The notes below the pieces were generated by a model. It did not search any database. It worked only from the letters and a program-made list of their open reading frames with translations, and had not been told where the DNA came from. From NCBI GenBank assembly GCA_963204715.1, contig CAUJHK010000031.1, positions 1 to 41,411 on the forward strand: a stretch of 41,411 nucleotides of DNA. Direction: 5' to 3'. Position numbers and translations under genes: made by a program. This document shows, piece by piece, positions 27,261 to 37,000 of the stretch (position 1 is the stretch's first letter; every line of letters begins with the position of its first letter). The DNA is from Pseudomonadota bacterium. GTDB lineage: Bacteria > Pseudomonadota > Alphaproteobacteria > Micavibrionales > Micavibrionaceae.

Positions 27261-30122
27261 ATGCGCATTCAAAAATTACTTTCTGGCACTTTTTTCGCAG
27301 GTCTGTTTACGGCCTCTTTGCTATTCACCCCAGCCATGGCGGGCGAAACGCTTCCACAGCCGCAGGGCAAATGGGCGCTGACCAAAATTGACCGTGTCGC
27401 GACAAGTGGGAATTCATATTGCACATTGTCCCACGGATATGCCGACAACATTGTTTTAAGCCTTGGCCGCAATCTGGCGGAGGAATATTCCCTGGCGCTG
27501 GACTTCCAAAAGCCTGTGTTTGAAAAAGACAAATCCTTAAAAATCTCCTTGCAACCTGGCCCTGGGCAGACGCGCGCCTATGACCTTATGCCGGCATCCG
27601 AACGCGCGCTGGTGATACGTTTGGGATGGGACAGTGCCTTTTTCAAAACGCTGGATCAAAGCGGTTCTATGAGAATCAGCATTGCGGACAAGTCCTACGC
27701 CTTTAAATTGCCCGACATTGCAAAAGGCCAGAGTGACTTAAAAGACTGTATGGAAGAATTAAAACTCGAGGCTGCAAAAACAAACCCGTCCCAGAATGTT
27801 GCAACAAAGGATGTTTTGCTGGCAGACGCTGGGGCGTCCAACGCCTCTGGCTTTACAGCTGAAAAATCGGAAGAGGCGGCGCCTGCGAAGTCATTCGCAA
27901 AAGTGGCCAAAACAGCCGAAAAAGAAGCTGAAAAAATGGCGGTTGTCGCAAGTGCTCCCGTTGTAAAAGCCGCACAAGAAACGCAGCAAAAGGTACAGCA
28001 AGTGCCAGCCCCGAAAATGCAGCCTGCGGCCATAGACAAGGTTAATCCCGCACTGGCTGCGCAGAATGAACGTCTTGAGAAAGATCTGCAAAAAGCGTTG
28101 GCACAAAGCAAAGCGCTGGAGGAACAATTAGGTTCTGTCCAAAAATCCATGGCGGATACAAAACCCCTGCAGGATAAAATTGCAAAGCTGGAAACGGATA
28201 TAGCCGCGAAAGAAGCGGCAGTTGCTACAACGTCCGCAGATCTGGAGAAGGCAAAAGCTGCCATGGCAGGGGCGGCGACACAATCTGCGGAAAGCGCGGC
28301 TCTGAAAAAACAGAATGATGAGTTGCAGCAAAAGCTTGCGGCCATGGAAAAAGGCACTATTGATGCAAAATCTCTTCAAGAAAAGGTAGTCTCTTTGGAA
28401 AATGATTTGGCCGCAAAAGAGGCCGCCCTGAAAACGGTTTCAGATTCCGCAACAAAAGGGCAGTCTTCAACGCAGGAACTCATGGCGCAAAAAACGGCGG
28501 AACTGGAAGCGGCAAAGACGGAAAAAGAACGCTTGAGCGCAAAGCTGGCCGAGATGGAAAAAGCGGGTGTGGATACAAACGCGCAGGCCGCAAAAATTGC
28601 TGATCTGGAAGCCAAGTTAAAATCCAAAGAAGATGATCTGGCGCAAAAAACGCTTGCAGCAAATTCTGATAAGACAGCGCAGGATATTCTGGCACAAAAG
28701 ACAGCCGAAATTGAAGCCTCAAAAATTGAAGGAAAGGCGCTCAAAGATAAGATAGCCGCGCTGGAATCCCAGCTTGCCACACAAAAAACGGCAGCCGCCA
28801 CCACGCCCGTCACGCCTCTGCCTGGCAGTGATATGGAGATTAAAAAGGCCAATGAAAAGGCGGCTACGTTTGAGGCAAAGGTAAAAGAGCTTGAGGCGAA
28901 AAACGCACAGCTTGAAGATACGGTTCGTCAATCACAAACACGCATTGCCGAAACAGCCGTGAATACAGAAACCAAATCTGTAAAAACCATTGTGGATTTG
29001 CAGTCCAAACTTGAGGCCGCGCAAAAAGACAACATCGCGCTCGCCAAACAGCTTGATAGCGTCAAACTCCAGCAAGAAGACAAACGCCTCAATCTTATTG
29101 CTGGAGACTGGGATCTGGAAAAAGCCACGAAGAGATTCAATGAATCTGAGCGTGAGGTTCAACGCCTTGGATTGCAGCTGGAAAAAGAGCGCACAAGCTG
29201 CAACATGGAAAAAGAGAAGATTGAGGGCATGCTCTTTGATCCTGCTGTGACCGAACAAAAGCAAATCGAAAAACTCACCCAGCTTGAAAAAGAGCTTCAG
29301 GAAGCAAAAGCGGCAAATCCATCTTTTGTAGGCGCTCAGGAACTGGCTTCGCTGAAAAGCACGGTTGAAAACCTGCAAACGGAAAATGCGGACCTAAGGG
29401 CAAAGGCGGGCACTCTTTCCGCGCAGCTGGTGGATACGCAGTCCAACGGTGGTGCGCGTGTGGACCAGGTGGCGTCCACGCAGATAGAAATGCAGGAGTT
29501 GCGTCAACAGCTCGCCTTGAAAGACAAACAGAACGCGACATATCTAAATCAGCTCGCGACACTGCAACAACAACAAAATATGGCGGCCAAAACGGCGGCC
29601 AATATGCAGTTGCAAAAAATAGCCAGCATAAAGCCTGCCGCAGGCGCGCCTGATGAGGTTAAGTCTATGAAGGCTGCTGCGCCAGCGTCCTCGCAAAGTG
29701 ATGTATCTTCCTTGCTAAAACAGGCTGGCTTAAGCCCCGCAGGTTTTAAAAAACTGGGGTCATCTGGTGAGGTTGAGAAGTTTTCCTGGAAAGACGCGCA
29801 GAACTTAAACGGCTCTGCCTCAGTACAGCCCATGAAGGGCAAAGGCTTTGACGCTCTCGTAACTAGTTATATCGGGCAGCAAAAATCCGCTTGTAACGGT
29901 GACTTTGCCTCCATGCCGTCCCCGTCCGCAGGAAGCGCCGCTAAGCAGATGTCGCTTTATGAGGTGGCGTGCGTTGAAGGCGGGCAGAGCAGTTCGGCCT
30001 CGCTTCTCTTCTATGAGAACAAAGGGGACTTTGTGGCCATATCAAACGCAACCGATGCGGCCAATATGGACATGGCCATGGACAGCCGTGACCGTATAGC
30101 GCAGGCCATCCGCGGAATGTAG
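27261..30122 (+). CDS. Exported long coiled-coil protein of unknown function
   Basis: Signal peptide MRIQKLLSGTFFAGLFTASLLFTPAMA; N-terminal domain shared with upstream gene; several hundred residues of K/E/A/Q heptad-like sequence; distinct C-terminal region. Confidence 0.75.
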   Translation: MRIQKLLSGTFFAGLFTASLLFTPAMAGETLPQPQGKWALTKIDRVATSGNSYCTLSHGYADNIVLSLGRNLAEEYSLALDFQKPVFEKDKSLKISLQPGPGQTRAYDLMPASERALVIRLGWDSAFFKTLDQSGSMRISIADKSYAFKLPDIAKGQSDLKDCMEELKLEAAKTNPSQNVATKDVLLADAGASNASGFTAEKSEEAAPAKSFAKVAKTAEKEAEKMAVVASAPVVKAAQETQQKVQQVPAPKMQPAAIDKVNPALAAQNERLEKDLQKALAQSKALEEQLGSVQKSMADTKPLQDKIAKLETDIAAKEAAVATTSADLEKAKAAMAGAATQSAESAALKKQNDELQQKLAAMEKGTIDAKSLQEKVVSLENDLAAKEAALKTVSDSATKGQSSTQELMAQKTAELEAAKTEKERLSAKLAEMEKAGVDTNAQAAKIADLEAKLKSKEDDLAQKTLAANSDKTAQDILAQKTAEIEASKIEGKALKDKIAALESQLATQKTAAATTPVTPLPGSDMEIKKANEKAATFEAKVKELEAKNAQLEDTVRQSQTRIAETAVNTETKSVKTIVDLQSKLEAAQKDNIALAKQLDSVKLQQEDKRLNLIAGDWDLEKATKRFNESEREVQRLGLQLEKERTSCNMEKEKIEGMLFDPAVTEQKQIEKLTQLEKELQEAKAANPSFVGAQELASLKSTVENLQTENADLRAKAGTLSAQLVDTQSNGGARVDQVASTQIEMQELRQQLALKDKQNATYLNQLATLQQQQNMAAKTAANMQLQKIASIKPAAGAPDEVKSMKAAAPASSQSDVSSLLKQAGLSPAGFKKLGSSGEVEKFSWKDAQNLNGSASVQPMKGKGFDALVTSYIGQQKSACNGDFASMPSPSAGSAAKQMSLYEVACVEGGQSSSASLLFYENKGDFVAISNATDAANMDMAMDSRDRIAQAIRGM

Positions 30123-30126
30123 AATA

Positions 30127-30160
30127 AAAAAAGAGCCGTGCAATGCGCAGGCTCTTTTTT
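30127..30160 (+). terminator. Rho-independent terminator
   Basis: AAAAAAGAGCC...GGCTCTTTTTT stem with T-tract. Confidence 0.85.
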
Positions 30161-30184
30161 GTAATATCCATAAATTTTTAAGGG

Positions 30185-30676
30185 TTATTTGCCGTCTTTG
30201 TCACCATCATTGCCAAAGGGGCGGAACATGCGCATGGCGTTTTCGAACATGGCCATGTTTTGCTTGTTAATCTCCTCAAGGTTTGGCACAGGGAAAATGC
30301 CCTCCAGTGATTTGTTGATTTGTGCTCGCATGGCTTCCTGGTTTTTGGCAAAGGTCTGGAGGGTGTGTTCCAGATAGTTTGGGACCAGCGGGCCCAGATT
30401 ATCGCCATAAAATCCTATAAGCTGGCGCAAAAAGCCGATGGGAAGAAGGCTTTGCCCTTCGTTGGATTCCTGGTCGACAATAATTTGGGTCAAAACCGAG
30501 CGTGTCAGGTCTTCGCCTGACTTTGCATCATAAACAACAAAGTCATGGCCTTCTTTGACCATTTCGCACAAATCTTCCAGCGTGACATAACTGCTGCGAC
30601 CTGTGTCATACAAACGTCTGTTAGCATACTTTTTGATGACCGTAGGTTCATCAGACTTCTTCTTGACAGTGGCCAT
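30185..30676 (-). CDS. phaR: Polyhydroxyalkanoate synthesis repressor PhaR
   Basis: IKKYANRRLYDTGRSSYVTLEDLCEMVKEGHDFVVYDAKSGEDLTRSVLTQII; GGAGGA SD upstream of 30676 ATG. Confidence 0.95.
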   Translation of the reverse strand: MATVKKKSDEPTVIKKYANRRLYDTGRSSYVTLEDLCEMVKEGHDFVVYDAKSGEDLTRSVLTQIIVDQESNEGQSLLPIGFLRQLIGFYGDNLGPLVPNYLEHTLQTFAKNQEAMRAQINKSLEGIFPVPNLEEINKQNMAMFENAMRMFRPFGNDGDKDGK

Positions 30677-30822
30677 AGGCACGTCCTCCATTTTAATGCT
30701 GCGAGTGTTATTAACTATTATTATGCACAAAGATATATTGCAAGGCAAAAATATATGCGTGTTGCGTTCTAACTTCTTTTTTGTGCGGTTTTGCCTTATA
30801 TACCATTATAAGGAAAACAATC

Positions 30823-31911
30823 ATGCGCAACGGACCAAAACCCCTTCCTTTTCAACTGGCTATGGCTTCCATGGCGGCGGCAGGCATGGCGGGTGGATCG
30901 GCGTTTGATGCGCAAACCCTCCAGTCGTTTTTTGCGGGCATACAAAAATATCAAAAACATGAGTTTCGGCGTCACATGCCCCCCTTGCCATGCGTCTGGG
31001 AGGAAGGGCAGGCAAAGCTTTATTTTTCAAAGGCCTTGCCCGTCGCACAGACGCACAAAACCCCCGTGGTGCTGGTGCCGTCTATGGTCAATAAGGCTGA
31101 TATTCTGGATTTGCTGCCAAACAGGTCTTTGTTGCGCTGGCTCTCATCGCAAGGGTTTGATGCCTATTTGTTTGACTGGGGGACAACCACGCAAGATGAG
31201 GCCCAAGCAAACATTGACAGTGCGCTTCAAAATCGCCTGCTGCCCGCGCTGGAGTCCATAGGCAAGCCTGTCCTGCTTTTGGGGTATTGCATGGGGGGGC
31301 TTGTTGGCGCGGCGGCGGCCACGCTGCGGCCAGATGCTATAAAAGGTCTGCTCTTGCTCGCCACACCCTGGAACTTTCATGACAAGCTCGGCGCGCTCAA
31401 AGCCAGGATGTCATTGATGAAACCCATGGCCATACCCTATATGACGCAATATCGTCAGCTCCCCGAAAGCTGGATGCAGGCGGTGTTTGCCACGCTGGAC
31501 CCAGAAGGCAGCATCCGCAAATTTTCTTCCTTTGCCAACATGGCGGATGGGGATGAGAGGGAGAAGATTTTTATTGCGGTGGAGGACTGGCTGAATGAGG
31601 GGGTTGATCTGCCCGCTGACATAGCAACACTGTGCATGGAAGAGTGGTATGAGGACAATAAGCCGTTTTTGGGGGCGTGGGAGGTCTGTGGTCGCAATAT
31701 ACGTGCGCAAGATATTCGCTTGCCTACCTTCGTGGTGGCCGCGGCGGCGGATAAAATTGTTCCATCGGAATCAGCGATGGCCTTCGCGCAGCAACGGACA
31801 AAGTGCGACACATTGCTGTGCCAGACAGGGCATGTGGGTTTGATTGCCAGCAAGGATGTTATAAAGCAGGTCTGGCAACCCATGGCTGAATGGTTTGCGG
31901 TGCAGCAATAG
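30823..31911 (+). CDS. PHA synthase (PhaC)-like alpha/beta hydrolase, short form
   Basis: GYCMGG Cys lipase-like box; LFDWG; AAADKIVPSES and TGHVGLI for Asp/His; located between phaR and phaA. Confidence 0.85.
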   Translation: MRNGPKPLPFQLAMASMAAAGMAGGSAFDAQTLQSFFAGIQKYQKHEFRRHMPPLPCVWEEGQAKLYFSKALPVAQTHKTPVVLVPSMVNKADILDLLPNRSLLRWLSSQGFDAYLFDWGTTTQDEAQANIDSALQNRLLPALESIGKPVLLLGYCMGGLVGAAAATLRPDAIKGLLLLATPWNFHDKLGALKARMSLMKPMAIPYMTQYRQLPESWMQAVFATLDPEGSIRKFSSFANMADGDEREKIFIAVEDWLNEGVDLPADIATLCMEEWYEDNKPFLGAWEVCGRNIRAQDIRLPTFVVAAAADKIVPSESAMAFAQQRTKCDTLLCQTGHVGLIASKDVIKQVWQPMAEWFAVQQ

Positions 31912-31999
31912 TTTTTCTTTTTCTTGCGTCTGTAGCCTTGAAATCACAAGAAGCCCGCGTTAGTTTCCGTTCAGTTCCAAAACCCCCCATCACAGGAAT

Positions 32000-33211
32000 A
32001 TGCACATGAACCACGATCCCATTGTTATAGTTTCTGCCAAACGCACAGCCATCGGCGCTTTTGGCGGCGTTTTTTCAAACACGCCCGCCCATGATTTAGG
32101 GGCGAATGTGATAAAGGCCGTGTTGGCTGATGCAGGCGTTGATGCACAAGAGGTCGATGATGTCATTCTGGGGCAGGTCTTGACGGCCACACAAGGTCAA
32201 AACCCAGCACGCCGCGCCGCTATGCTGGCTGGCGTTGCGCAGGAAAAAACCGCCATGACCATCAATCAGGTCTGCGGGTCTGGCCTGCGTGCTGTGGCGC
32301 TGGGCGCACAGGCCATTTTGTGCGGTGATGCAGATGTGGTTGTTGCAGGCGGGCAGGAAAATATGACCCTCTCACCCCACGCCATGGCGCTGCGCGCAGG
32401 CATCAAAATGGGCAATGCGGAATTGATTGACACCATGATATCTGATGGCCTTTGGGATGCGTTCAACAACTACCACATGGGTATGACGGCTGAAAACATT
32501 GCACAAAAATATGGCATTACCCGTGAAGATCAGGATGCGTTTGCTGCTGCGTCCCAGCAAAAGGTTGAGGCGGCTGTAAAGGCTGGCAAGTTTAAGACCG
32601 AGATATCGCCCGTGTCGATTAAGGTCAAAAAAGAAGACGTTATGGTTGATAAGGATGAGTTCCCGCGTGATGGTGTAACCGCTGATGCTTTGGCCAAGTT
32701 GCGCCCTGCGTTTAAGCCAGATGGGTCTGTGACGGCGGGCAATGCATCAGGTATCAATGATGGTGCAGCAGCCGTTCTTTTGATGCGCGAAAGCGCGGCC
32801 AAGGCGCGTGGGCTAAAACCATTTGCGCGGATCAAATCATGGGCAACCGCGGGGGTTGACCCTGCTGTGATGGGGACGGGGCCAATCCCCGCCAGCCGCA
32901 AGGCTTTGGAAAAAGCGGGTTGGAGCGTGTCTGATCTTGACCTTGTTGAATCCAATGAGGCTTTTGCGGCGCAGGCTTGCTGTGTTTTAAAAGAGCTGGG
33001 TCTTGATGCAGCAAAGGTCAACGTGAATGGCGGCGCTATATCTTTGGGCCATCCTATAGGGGCGTCGGGTTGCCGCGTGCTCGTGACACTTCTTCATGAA
33101 ATGGCGCGAGGGGGGGCACAAAAAGGTCTTGTGACCTTGTGCATAGGCGGCGGCATGGGCGTGGCCATGTGCGTGGAGCGTGATGCGTCAATGGAATGGA
33201 AAACGGTATAA
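32000..33211 (+). CDS. phaA: Acetyl-CoA C-acetyltransferase
   Basis: [55 protein letters not shown]. Confidence 0.96.
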   Translation: MHMNHDPIVIVSAKRTAIGAFGGVFSNTPAHDLGANVIKAVLADAGVDAQEVDDVILGQVLTATQGQNPARRAAMLAGVAQEKTAMTINQVCGSGLRAVALGAQAILCGDADVVVAGGQENMTLSPHAMALRAGIKMGNAELIDTMISDGLWDAFNNYHMGMTAENIAQKYGITREDQDAFAAASQQKVEAAVKAGKFKTEISPVSIKVKKEDVMVDKDEFPRDGVTADALAKLRPAFKPDGSVTAGNASGINDGAAAVLLMRESAAKARGLKPFARIKSWATAGVDPAVMGTGPIPASRKALEKAGWSVSDLDLVESNEAFAAQACCVLKELGLDAAKVNVNGGAISLGHPIGASGCRVLVTLLHEMARGGAQKGLVTLCIGGGMGVAMCVERDASMEWKTV

Positions 33212-33226
33212 CAGGGATTTGATGGA

Positions 33227-33955
33227 ATGAAAAAAGGTGTGGCCATAGTAACGGGTGGAACGCGCGGTATAGGGCTTGAAATCACAAGACTGCTTGTGGA
33301 AGAGGGGTATGATGTTGCGGCGGTCTATCATGGCAATGATGAGGCGGCAAAAGATTGCGAACAGCAGACCAACGCGCGCGCCTTTAAGTTTGATGTGGCA
33401 GATTTTGATGCCTGTCAGACAGGTGTAGCCACCATTGAAGAGGAGATGGGAGCTGTCACTGCTCTCGTCAACAACGCAGGTATCACACGCGACGGCGTTT
33501 TGCATAAAATGACAGCAGAGTCATGGCACGCCGTTATCGAAACAAACCTGACATCTTGTTTCAACATGTGCCGCGCTGTGATTGGCGGCATGCGGGAACG
33601 CGGTTTTGGTCGCATCGTCAACATCAGCTCCATCAACGGGCAAAAAGGCCAGTTTGGACAAACAAACTATTCGGCCGCAAAGGCGGGCATGCTTGGCTTT
33701 ACCAAGGCACTGGCATTGGAAAGCGCGGCAAAGGGTGTTACGGTCAACGCAATATGCCCTGGCTACATCGCCACAGACATGACCACGGCCATGAATCAGG
33801 ATGTCTTGGATTCCATCATTCGCCAGATTCCTGTTGCGCGCATGGGCACGCCGCAGGAGATAGCGCAAATCGTTGCATTCTTAATGTCTGAAAAGGCGGG
33901 TTTTATCAATGGCTCCACTATAACAGCCAATGGCGGGCAGTTTATGGCAGCATAA
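33227..33955 (+). CDS. phaB: Acetoacetyl-CoA reductase
   Basis: SDR: VTGGTRGIGLEI; NNAGITRD; NISSINGQKGQFGQTNYSAAKAGMLGFTKALALE. Confidence 0.93.
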   Translation: MKKGVAIVTGGTRGIGLEITRLLVEEGYDVAAVYHGNDEAAKDCEQQTNARAFKFDVADFDACQTGVATIEEEMGAVTALVNNAGITRDGVLHKMTAESWHAVIETNLTSCFNMCRAVIGGMRERGFGRIVNISSINGQKGQFGQTNYSAAKAGMLGFTKALALESAAKGVTVNAICPGYIATDMTTAMNQDVLDSIIRQIPVARMGTPQEIAQIVAFLMSEKAGFINGSTITANGGQFMAA

Positions 33956-34076
33956 TGGCAAAGCGGATAAGGCATTACTGTTCTTTTTAAGTAAAAAAAT
34001 TCTGGAATCGTTTGCGTTTATGAGTGCGCGCCCTATATAAAGGGTTCGTTGTAATTTTTTTCCTTATGGAGCCAGT

Positions 34077-37000
34077 ATGAAAACCACCTTTACTGTGGCT
34101 TTGACCATCATCATTTTAGGGTTAGCAGGTCTTTTGATTGGCCCGTCCTTTATGGACTGGGACAAGTACAAGCCGCAAATTATAGAGCAAGCAAAAAAAT
34201 CTTCGGGATATGACATCCATATTGACGGTGACATAGGCCTGTCCGTTCTTCCTGCTCCTCGTTTGAAGATTCAGGGCTTGAGCGTGGATGCGCCCAAAGG
34301 CAAAGCAGAAAAACTTATTTCTGTTGAAGATGCGTTTATCAGTGTGGATCTGTTTTCACTGATGTCGGGCGATATTGTTGTGGATACGGTACGTTTGGAA
34401 AAACCCCGCGTCACCCTGGAAAAGCTTGCGGATGGCACTTTTTCATGGGCTGTTGAGAAGAACCAGCAAAATGGGGGCGTGACACCTTCCGATACGTCGA
34501 ATGACGCAAAGACGAACCGTCCCATAAGTCTGGGCAAGGTGGTTATAGAAGAGGGTGCGCTTGACTATGTGGACAAACAAACAGACAAAACCCAAGAATT
34601 AAAAGACATCAATATTGATCTGTCGGCAAAAACGCTGGAAGGCCCGTTCTCGGCAGATGGAAACTTGCTGTATAACGGCAAGCGCATTGACATCACTCTT
34701 GATACTGAAAAACCAAAAGGCGACAAAAAAGAATTTGATGCAGAGCTGGAAATCGGTTTGCCTGAGTCAAAAGCAAGTGCGTCCTTCAAGGGCGTTGTGG
34801 CGCTCTCCCCCATGGAAGTGCAGGGCAAGCTTAATCTGGAGGCCAAAAACCTTGCTGAGGCTTTGAGCGTTTCAGGGCAAGAGCCATCACCAGCATTGGC
34901 AAGACCTTTAAGCTTTTCGGGGCTTGTAACCGCGAGCGAAAATCAGATTCGCTCTGAAGATATTTCCATCTCTTATGGTGACACAAAAGGGACGGGCAAT
35001 GTGGTTGTTTCCAACTTTAAAGATCAAAACCCCGTCAAACTACAGGCCAATATGGGCTTTAGCGGTATTTTGAACTTTGACCAAATCGCGCCCAAGGCAG
35101 ATAAATCCAAACAAGCCAGCGTGGAAGAAAAAGTGGCGAAGGGGCAAAAGCTTTCTTCTCCCGCTTTTTTGCCTGAAAGCTTAAGTATTCCATTCCCGCT
35201 CGAAGCCAAGCTGAAAATAGTGGCTGAAGGCATCCAGATGGGCGGCGTGGTTTACAAGGGTGTGAGTGCCGATATTGTAAAAACAGGCTCGGATATTGAT
35301 TTCACGGCGGCCCTGTCGGACATCCCGGGGAAAACAAATCTGGATATTCGCGGGTTGCTTCGTTACACCACAGCCTCAAGGTCAGGTGACAAGGGCATAA
35401 CCTATGCAGACCCAAAACTCACCTTTGCCGTGAACGGGACATCACAGCAGTTTCCTACATTGCTGCGCAGCTTTGCGCCAGATCAGGATGATAACAAAGC
35501 CCTCGAAATTTATAAAACCGCACGTTTTGATGTTCAGGGCATGGTGGGGCAGGACAAAATATCTTTCAACAACAGCACTGTGAAGCTGGATGATACAACG
35601 CTGGCGCTGTCTGGGTCATACAAGCCGCAAGGCCAAGGCGGACGACCTGATGTGACGCTGGACTTGACCACAGATTTTGTTGACATAGACCACATCCAGT
35701 CACGCTTGAATGGTCAGAAAAAGGCGGCTGTGCAAAAAGATTCGTCAGCTGCGCCAGATTTGAAAAAATCTCTGGAGCCTGTTCGCGGCTTTGAAGTGCC
35801 TTTAAATCTGAACTTTGATATCAGTGCGCAAAAAGCAAGGTTCAACGCTCAGGACATCAATGGTATTCGCATAAAAGGCTTCGCTTCTGGCAGTGCGTTG
35901 AAACTGGATGTTGCGTCCGCGCAGGACTTCATGGGTGCGGTCGCCAGCTTGAAGGGGCGGGTGGATGACCTTAAAACCCTCTCAGGGGTGGACTTGTCCT
36001 TTTACGGCAAAACATCCAATTTAAAAGCGTTGATGGAATCCTTGAAGATGGATACTTCAAAATTGCCTCAAAGCATAAGCAGTGCGGAAGCCAATATAAG
36101 TGCCAAAGGAAAAGCGGAAGCTTTGAATTTTGATGCGGATATTGCGGCGTTGAATGGACAGCTCAGGGCATCAGGTGACATGACAGGGCTGCTTGATACG
36201 CCCTCTTTCAACAACCTTGTGATTGGGGCAAAGCATCCTAATCTGGTCAAAGCCATTCAGGTGTTAAACCCTGCCTTCACAGGCAGTGAAGGTCTTGAAA
36301 AGCCCTTTGACTTTCAGGCAAAGGCTGTCAAAGACGGCAATGTGTATGATTTGAAAGGCATGAAGGCAACATTGGGCAGCATGTCCGTGACAGGAGATTT
36401 GAAAGTTGACCAAAGCGGCGCAAAGCCCTTTATCAGCGGCAATCTGCAAGCAGGTGATATGCCATTGGACAGCCTTTTGGGTGCCAAAAACGCTGGTGCT
36501 GGTGGCTCAGGCGGGGCGGCGGCCTCTTCATCAACCAGTGGGGGAAAGTGGTCAAAAGCACCGCTTGAAACAGGCTGGATGCACTCTATGAATGTGGATT
36601 TGGCTCTGGCCGCAAAATCCATTACCTATGGCGGGTGGAATTTTATAAATCCCTCTACACGTATTGGCCTCAAAGACGGCACATTAAATGTTGACGGCTT
36701 AAAGGCGGGTCTGTTTGGCGGTAACGCATCTATGAATGCACGCGTTGTTGACCCAGCAGATGAAAAACAACCTTTGTCACTGTCTGTTCAATCAAAAATG
36801 GACAACGTGAATCTTGAGCCGCTGGTAACAGCCTTAAGTGGTACGCGCAGGTTAAAAGCGGCGGGTGATGTGTCCTTTGATATGGATGTGTCAGGTTCTG
36901 GCCTAAGCTCTCACGCGCTGGTCAGCAGCCTGCAGGGAAAATCCACGCTCAATGGTAACAATGTTGTGATGAAGGGGTTTGACCTTGCACAAATTGGGCT

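Noticed and set aside
27695-28852. Long antisense ORFs (220, 158 aa) opposite the coiled-coil gene
   Set aside because: Low-complexity Ala/Ser/Phe/Cys composition is the mirror of the Lys/Glu/Ala-rich sense frame; no plausible protein features
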